Shown here: piece after piece, positions 57,253-64,000 of the stretch
Layout: each line of letters starts with the position of its first letter
Numbering within the stretch: the first letter of the stretch is position 1
Origin: VRUE01 sp963702035
Lineage (GTDB): Bacteria > Actinomycetota > Thermoleophilia > Solirubrobacterales > 70-9
DNA length: 64,000 bases
Direction of reading: 5' to 3'
NCBI GenBank assembly: GCA_963702035.1
Contig: OY969700.1
Location: 62,001 to 126,000, forward strand
The notes under the pieces: generated by a model
Told to the model about the DNA's origin: nothing
Seen by the model: only the letters and a program-made list of their open reading frames with translations
The model's database searches: none
Translations under genes and position numbers: made by a program

Positions 57253-59140
57253 GTGAGCGGCTCCCGGGTCAGATCGGCATTCAGCGGACGGACCGCCTGG
57301 GCGCGCAGCCTGCAGGGGCCGCTGCGCGAATTCCTCACCACCGAGACGGGCAGCGCCGTGGTGCTCCTTGCCGCGGCGGTCGCGGCGCTGGCCTGGGCCA
57401 ACCTCGACCTCTCCTCCTACGAGAGCGTCTGGCGGACGAAGCTCTCGATCCACGTCGGTGGCTCTGGCATCTCGCAGAGCCTGCGCCAGTGGGTCAACAG
57501 CGGGTTGATGACGTTCTTCTTCTTCGTCGTCGGGCTCGAGGTGCGCCGCGAGTTCGACGTCGGCGAGCTGCGCGAGCGCCGCCGCCTGACCCTGCCGGTG
57601 CTCGCCGGCCTCGGCGGGATGGCCGTGCCGGTGGCGATCTACCTGGCCTTCAACGGCGGCGGGCAGGCGGCGTCGGGGTGGGGGGTGGCGATGTCGACCG
57701 ATACCGCCTTCGCGCTCGGCATGCTCGCCCTGGTCGGGCCGAGCTTCCCCGACCGCCTGCGCGGCTTCATACTGACGATCATCGTCGTCGACGACGTCGT
57801 GGCGCTGCTCGTCATCGCCGTCGCCTACAGCCACGACGTCGCCCTCGGGCCGCTGCTGATCGCGGTCGGGGTCTTTGCCCTGGCCGCCCTCTTCCTCGCC
57901 CTGCGGATCCGCCAAAACCTCCTCTACCTGCTGCTCGCCATGACCTCCTGGGTGGCGCTGTTCGAGTCGGGCGTCGACCCGGTCGTGCTGGGCCTGGCGA
58001 TCGGCCTGATCGTCGGCGCCTACCCGGCGGGCCGCGGCGAGCTGGAGCGGGCGACGAACCTGTTCCGTAGCTTCCGCGAGCAGCCGACGCCGGAGCTCGC
58101 CCGCTCCGCCCGGGTCGGGCTGCGCGCGGCCGTCTCGTCGAACGCCCGGCTGCTGCAGCTCTACCACCCGTGGACCAGCTACGTGATCGTGCCGCTCTTC
58201 GCCCTGGCCAACGTCGGCATCGCGATCGACGCCGACTTCCTCTCGCGGGCCTACTCCTCGCCGCTCACGCTGGGGATCGTCGTCGCCTACGTGCTCGGCA
58301 AGCCGGTCGGCGTGACCGGGGTCTCGGCGCTGGTGACGTGGCTGAGTAGGGGAAGGCTGCGCCCGCCCGGTCGGCTGGGCGGCCACCGCCGGGGGCGGCG
58401 CGATCGCCGGGATCGGCTTCACGGTCTCGTTGCTGATCGCGGCGCTGGCCTTCCACGGGGTCGAGCTGCGCGAGGCGAAGCTCGGCGTGCTGAGCGCGGC
58501 GCTCGTCGCTTCCGTCCTGACCTGGCTCGTCTTCCGCGCCACCGCGATGCTGCCCTGGCAGGCCCGCATCCGCGCTCTGCTCGGCACCTCGGAGGCGCTG
58601 GTTGACCTGGGGGTGCGGGTCGATCCCGAGCGCGACCACCTGCGCGGGCCGGCCGAGGCGCCGGTGACGGTGGTCGAGTACGGCGACTTTGAGTGCCCCT
58701 ATTGCGGCAAAGCGGAGCCGGTCGTGCGTGAGCTGCTCGCCGACTTCGGCGACGTCCGCTACGTCTGGCGGCACCTGCCGCTCTCCGACGTCCACCCCAA
58801 CGCCGAGCTGGCGGCGGAGGCATCGGAGGCCGCCGCCGCGCAGGGGGTGTTCTGGGAGATGCACGACCTGCTGCTCGACCACCAGGGCGAGCTGCTGCCG
58901 CGCGACCTCCACGCATATGCGCAGCAGCTCGAACTCGACCCCGATCGCTTCCGCGACGACCTGCAGCGGCACGCCCATGCGCCGCATATCGAGGAAGACG
59001 TCGACTCGGCCGACATCAGCGGCGTCACCGGCACCCCGACCTTCTTCGTCAACGAGCGCCGCCACGATGGCGCCTACGACATCGAAACGCTGGCAGCCGC
59101 AGTAAAGGCTGCCGGCGCCCGCTCAGCAATCGCGCCCTGA
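57253..59140 (+). pseudogene. NhaA sodium/proton antiporter fused to a thioredoxin domain, frameshifted
   Basis: From GTG 57253 the NhaA part has STDTAFALGMLALVG with the first essential Asp and LTIIVVDDVVALLVIAVAY with the paired Asp. Near 58345-58360 the frame is lost, and the frame shifted by +1 continues WAATAGGGAIAGIGFTVS and LLIAALAFHG. A DsbA-like thioredoxin domain with VVEYGDFECPYCGKAEPVV and GTPTFFVN ends at 59140. NhaA-thioredoxin fusions are known from actinobacteria. One extra base in a C-rich stretch accounts for the break. Confidence 0.85.
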
Positions 59141-59171
59141 CGGTCGCCGTCATAGGTCCTAAGGCCGCGGA

Positions 59172-59217
59172 CGTATCCGACATTGACCACAGTGGGGTGG
59201 GGTCAATGTCGGATGCG
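59172..59217. terminator. 17-bp hairpin at convergent gene ends
   Basis: CGTATCCGACATTGACC (59172-59188) pairs with GGTCAATGTCGGATGCG (59201-59217) with one G-T and a 12-base loop. The right arm encodes the last residues and stop of the minus-strand gene. It lies between the ends of the antiporter fusion and that gene. No T-run is present, so it may protect or pause rather than terminate. Confidence 0.5.
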
Positions 59218-59829
59218 TCTCTGCCACGCTCGTTCGGTCTGCCGCGTCAGCGCGGGGTAGACGATCAGGTGCCGGAATGGCTTGATCAGTGCCATGTATC
59301 CCCTGCCGAACGTGCCGCGTGGCTTGACGTAGACGGCCATCTGCCCTTCGTAGCGGCCCTCGCTCTGCTCGACCCAGGCCAGGTGCATCACGGCGTGGAC
59401 GGTCCGGTTCGACAGCTCGGCGGCGAACTCGTTGTCGGTGCGGTAGAGGGGCACGAAGGGCAGCGAGCCGAAGTCCATACCCGCCGCGGTGCCGCGCAGG
59501 TCGTCCGGCAGACGCTCGGCCAGCGAGGTTTCGCTGGTGCCCGGGATCGGCAGCTTCACCGCGGCACCGTCCGCGTCGCCGCCGGCGGTCTCCGCGATGC
59601 CGCCGAGGTCGAGCAGCTTGCCGAGCCGGTCGCGGACCCGCCAGAGGACGCGGGTGGGGAGGGAGCCCGAGCCGGCCGGGTCGGATCTGGCCATCAGCTT
59701 CAGCAGCGCCGGGAAGTCATCGGGGCCGCCCGGCGTGGGCAGCGCCCAGACGTCCTCGACGATGAAGTCCGGCGCGATCTCGCGGATCCGCCAGGGCCTG
59801 GATTCGTGTGCCGAGTTCGGGAGTCGCAT
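59203..59829 (-). CDS. DUF2867-domain protein
   Basis: This 208-residue protein carries the blocks PDFIVEDVWALPTPGG, LPFVPLYRTDNEFAAELSN, TVHAVMHLAWVEQ and MAVYVKPRGTFGRGYMALI of the DUF2867 family. No catalytic residues are known for this family. It starts 6 bp after the DksA-like gene, so the two are co-transcribed. Confidence 0.82.
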   Translation of the reverse strand: MRLPNSAHESRPWRIREIAPDFIVEDVWALPTPGGPDDFPALLKLMARSDPAGSGSLPTRVLWRVRDRLGKLLDLGGIAETAGGDADGAAVKLPIPGTSETSLAERLPDDLRGTAAGMDFGSLPFVPLYRTDNEFAAELSNRTVHAVMHLAWVEQSEGRYEGQMAVYVKPRGTFGRGYMALIKPFRHLIVYPALTRQTERAWQRRIRH

Positions 59830-59835
59830 GCCCGG

Positions 59836-60180
59836 CTACTCCCGGGTGTCGTGCTCCTGCTCATCGACCGTGAGCTCGGCGGTGGGGACGGCCTCGAGGC
59901 GCTCGTCGGGGATCGGCTCGCCGCTCTGGACCGAGAGCCCGTAGGCGCCGGCGGCGAGGCGGGCCTCGGCCCGCTCGACCGCGGCGAGCCGCTCTTTCAG
60001 GTCTTGGACGCGGCCGGCGTCGAGCTCGTCCTGGTAGAGGTTCTCCGAACTCAGGTCGCCGGGCTCGATTCGGTCGTCCCCCTCTTCGGGGCCTTCCGCC
60101 TCGATTTTGGCGAGCTCCCGCTCGACCTCCGCCCGCTCGGCGGCGAGCAGCTCTTTGGCGCGTGCGGGGTCCACGGGCAC
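59836..60180 (-). CDS. TraR/DksA-like protein without zinc ligands
   Basis: This 114-residue protein has a helical N-terminus and the C-terminal block GAYGLSVQSGEPIPDERL and EAVPTAELTVDEQ, which matches the TraR/DksA zinc finger. The four Cys are absent: positions expected to be CxxC are S83 and S86, and the second pair is T104 and E107. Some DksA paralogues lack zinc Cys and still bind RNA polymerase. The Asp pair at the coiled-coil tip is not obvious. Confidence 0.75.
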   Translation of the reverse strand: MPVDPARAKELLAAERAEVERELAKIEAEGPEEGDDRIEPGDLSSENLYQDELDAGRVQDLKERLAAVERAEARLAAGAYGLSVQSGEPIPDERLEAVPTAELTVDEQEHDTRE

Positions 60181-60272
60181 ACCGTACAGCCCTCGTCCCC
60201 CGGCGCACCTGGACCCCGGCCAGGCATGGCGCTATCCTTTTTGAGACTAACTACAGAAATTGGACTTAGACA

Positions 60273-62544
<2,272 letters not shown>

Positions 62545-62564
<20 letters not shown>

Positions 62565-62862
62565 CTGCGCACCGGTCCCGGCCGAGCTGCGGGCGGTAGC
62601 CAGCCTGCTGGAGCGCCGCTGGACGCTGGCGACGATCTACGCCGGCGCCAGCGGTGCCGTCCGCTTCAACGAGTTCCGCCAATCCCTGCCAGGCGTCTCG
62701 CCGACGACCCTCTCCGACCGCCTCGAGCAGCTCGAGGCCGAGCGGATCGTCGAGCGTCGCCTGGTGCCGGGCCGCCCGCCGCACACCGAGTACCAGCTGA
62801 CGAGCCGGGGCAAGCGCCTCGCCGGGCTGGTCGCGGGCCTGCTCGACGCCGGGCAGCGCTAA
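62545..62862 (+). CDS. HxlR-family winged-helix regulator
   Basis: This 105-residue protein carries LLERRWTLATIYAGASG, FNEFRQSLPGVSPTTLSDRL and EYQLTSRGKRL, the standard HxlR arrangement. A CxxC (CRSC) near the N-terminus may be redox-active, as in other members. The ATG lies inside the end of lon, so it may be translated with it. Confidence 0.88.
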
Positions 62863-62931
62863 CGGGGCGGGGAGAGTGGGGGCAACTCCTGTCCAGCTCA
62901 AGCCCGCCGAGTCGTGTGGCATCCTCGATGA

Positions 62932-63357
62932 GTGGCGCAGACAAAAGCTATCTATTACCGCGACAAGCACGGCACTGAGCCAGTCAACGAATTCATCAAC
63001 GCGTTGCCGGCGAAGCGGGCAGCCAAGATCGACGACTACGTTGAGCAGTATCTAAACGGCAACTCCCCAGACACTCCGCCGCCGGAGTATCCGATCTCCT
63101 CGCAGATCCAGGGCGGGCTTCGTGAGCTACGGGTTCGCTTCGCCAATACGCGCTATCGAATTCTTTATCAACGATCCGACAACCTCATCGTGCTTTTGCA
63201 CGTATTCGAGAAGGACACCGGTGCGGTGCCGGCCGTCGAGCTGGCGACCGCGATGCGCCGTATGGGCGACTTCAAGCGGAGGATGGATGCCGAGCCGCGA
63301 GTGCCCCCACGGGCGGCGGGTCAAGACGCGCCCCTCGTCGGGCGAAGCAGAGGTTGA
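62932..63357 (+). CDS. RelE/HigB-type (Gp49-like) toxin
   Basis: This 141-residue protein starts on GTG. The toxin fold has IYYRDKHGTEPVNEFIN, LPAKRAAKIDDYVEQY and GGLRELRVRFANTRYRILYQ, with VLLHVFEKDTG at the end; these match the phage-derived Gp49-like family of mRNA interferases. The last 40 residues are an Arg-rich tail. The antitoxin follows 31 bp later, giving the toxin-first order. Confidence 0.88.
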   Translation: MAQTKAIYYRDKHGTEPVNEFINALPAKRAAKIDDYVEQYLNGNSPDTPPPEYPISSQIQGGLRELRVRFANTRYRILYQRSDNLIVLLHVFEKDTGAVPAVELATAMRRMGDFKRRMDAEPRVPPRAAGQDAPLVGRSRG

Positions 63358-63361
63358 TTCA

Positions 63362-63379
63362 TTTATCTATTTAGATAAA
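63362..63379. promoter_or_regulatory. Palindrome TTTATCTA-TT-TAGATAAA between toxin and antitoxin
   Basis: An AT-rich perfect dyad lies in the 31-bp space between the toxin stop and the antitoxin ATG. It is probably the binding site of the XRE-type antitoxin. Its position would let the antitoxin gene be transcribed and controlled separately from the toxin. Confidence 0.65.
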
Positions 63380-63388
63380 CTGACAACC

Positions 63389-63778
63389 ATGAGCGCAAAT
63401 GCCAACAGCCATATCGACCCGAAGGGGAAGCCGGCCGGCGACGTGGCACAGGGTCGCGCCGGGCGGAGCGAGGAGTACCGCGAGGCCCGCGATGAGTACG
63501 CGGCGATTCGCGCTCTGCGCGAGAAGAACTGGATCGCCGCTCACATCCGCGAGCGCCGCTACGAGCTGGACTTGACCCAGCAAGAGGTCGCAGAGCGGGC
63601 TGAAACGTCTCACTCCTTTATCTCGAGAGTTGAGGGCGGCGACCATATTCCGACTATCCCGGTGCTCAAGCGCATCCTGGCTGTGCTGGATGAGGAGCTG
63701 CTGATCGGCATCGAGCGACAAATCCCCGGCGAGGAGCCAGAGCGCGAGGTGGCGCCAGTGCCGAAGCTCGCCGCATAG
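63389..63778 (+). CDS. XRE-family antitoxin (HigA-like)
   Basis: This protein is about 129 residues from ATG 63389. The helix-turn-helix is LDLTQQEVAERAETSHSFISRVE, followed by IPTIPVLKRILAVLDEELLI. The N-terminal 60 residues (acidic, Arg-rich) probably bind the toxin. It is preceded by the palindrome at 63362-63379. Confidence 0.88.
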   Translation: MSANANSHIDPKGKPAGDVAQGRAGRSEEYREARDEYAAIRALREKNWIAAHIRERRYELDLTQQEVAERAETSHSFISRVEGGDHIPTIPVLKRILAVLDEELLIGIERQIPGEEPEREVAPVPKLAA

Positions 63779-63823
63779 GCCCAACTCAGATCGCCCGCAG
63801 AGTAGGAAGCATTTCGGTATTCT

Positions 63824-63843
63824 TGACACCCTATGCGGTGTCA
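63824..63843. promoter_or_regulatory. Dyad TGACACC-N6-GGTGTCA
   Basis: A 7-bp inverted repeat with a 6-base centre overlaps the ATG of the partial regulator and a TTGACA sequence at 63823. It is a likely autoregulatory operator. If TTGACA is a -35 box, the true start codon would be further downstream. Confidence 0.5.
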
Positions 63844-64000
63844 GAATGATTTGAAGATCGGCGGTGTCCTCCGCGAGGCGCGCGAGCAGCAGGGGCTCAG
63901 CCAGCGCCGGCTCGCGTTGCGGGCGGGGACCAGTCAGGACGCGATCAGCCGGATAGAGCGTGGGGTCGAGGCGCCCACGCTGGAGCGTTTCGCCCAGCTC
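63833..64000 (+). CDS. XRE-family regulator, N-terminal part
   Basis: The gene continues past the window end. From ATG 63833 the frame reads LKIGGVLREAREQQG, LSQRRLALRAGTSQDAISR and ERGVEAPTLERFAQL, a complete XRE helix-turn-helix. A TTG at 63851 is an alternative start. The dyad at 63824-63843 overlaps the beginning. Confidence 0.75.
   Translation, partial: MRCQNDLKIGGVLREAREQQGLSQRRLALRAGTSQDAISRIERGVEAPTLERFAQL

Overview
The window is a GC-rich chromosomal segment from a monoderm, aerobic actinobacterium. The gene families fit Thermoleophilia/Solirubrobacterales best: an A2-type cytochrome oxidase, several winged-helix families, a UBP zinc-finger protein and a DUF1015 protein. That placement is inferred from gene content and codon style, since no rRNA gene is present. 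Genes are dense, many start on GTG or TTG, and neighbours often overlap by 4 bp. Five genes carry apparent single-base frameshifts (near 3020, 31950, 52055, 50700 and 58355). At least two are at G runs, so uncorrected sequencing indels are a live explanation.

Layout. 1-10173 is respiration. A normal oxidase operon (ctaC end, ctaD, a UspA-like gene, ctaE) is followed by heme A synthase, a diheme cytochrome c lipoprotein and a CBS protein. Facing it is a second operon (10173 to 6444, minus strand) that begins with paralogues of COX2 and COX1 that have lost most metal ligands. It continues with heme O synthase and two small membrane proteins. This apparently catalytically dead but intact oxidase-like module is the most striking item here. 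10203-16368 holds a PAP2 enzyme, a UPF0104 flippase-like protein, thioredoxin reductase, an IS110 element, greA and small proteins. 16355-21564 is a fatty-acid beta-oxidation cluster with an embedded class-IV aminotransferase. 21612-28552 has peroxiredoxin, Nudix, SDR, GMC, OsmC, cobalamin adenosyltransferase and DUF1015 genes.

28654-42000 is accessory. It has a retropepsin/DUF5678 pair, an IS1595-type element, small regulators, a short self-contained transcription unit encoding a 23-residue peptide, tRNA-Pro and tRNA-Arg, a DUF4143 ATPase behind three 22-bp-phased operators, a VapBC pair, three winged-helix genes and a 19-residue peptide gene. 42049-50756 has NAD-binding, UspA-like, secreted and hydrolase genes, tRNA-His, a phosphodiester glycosidase and a two-component system with a mirrored OmpR-type operator array. 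50828-64000 has a second acyl-CoA dehydrogenase, an acylphosphatase-LigD phosphoesterase fusion, a two-component system transcribed with a membrane redox module, DegV, an NhaA-thioredoxin fusion, a zinc-less DksA-like protein, Lon, and a HigBA-type toxin-antitoxin pair.

A hairpin-forming repeat of about 115 bp occurs twice (6326 and 23097), each time between convergent genes, with a compensatory base-pair change between the copies.
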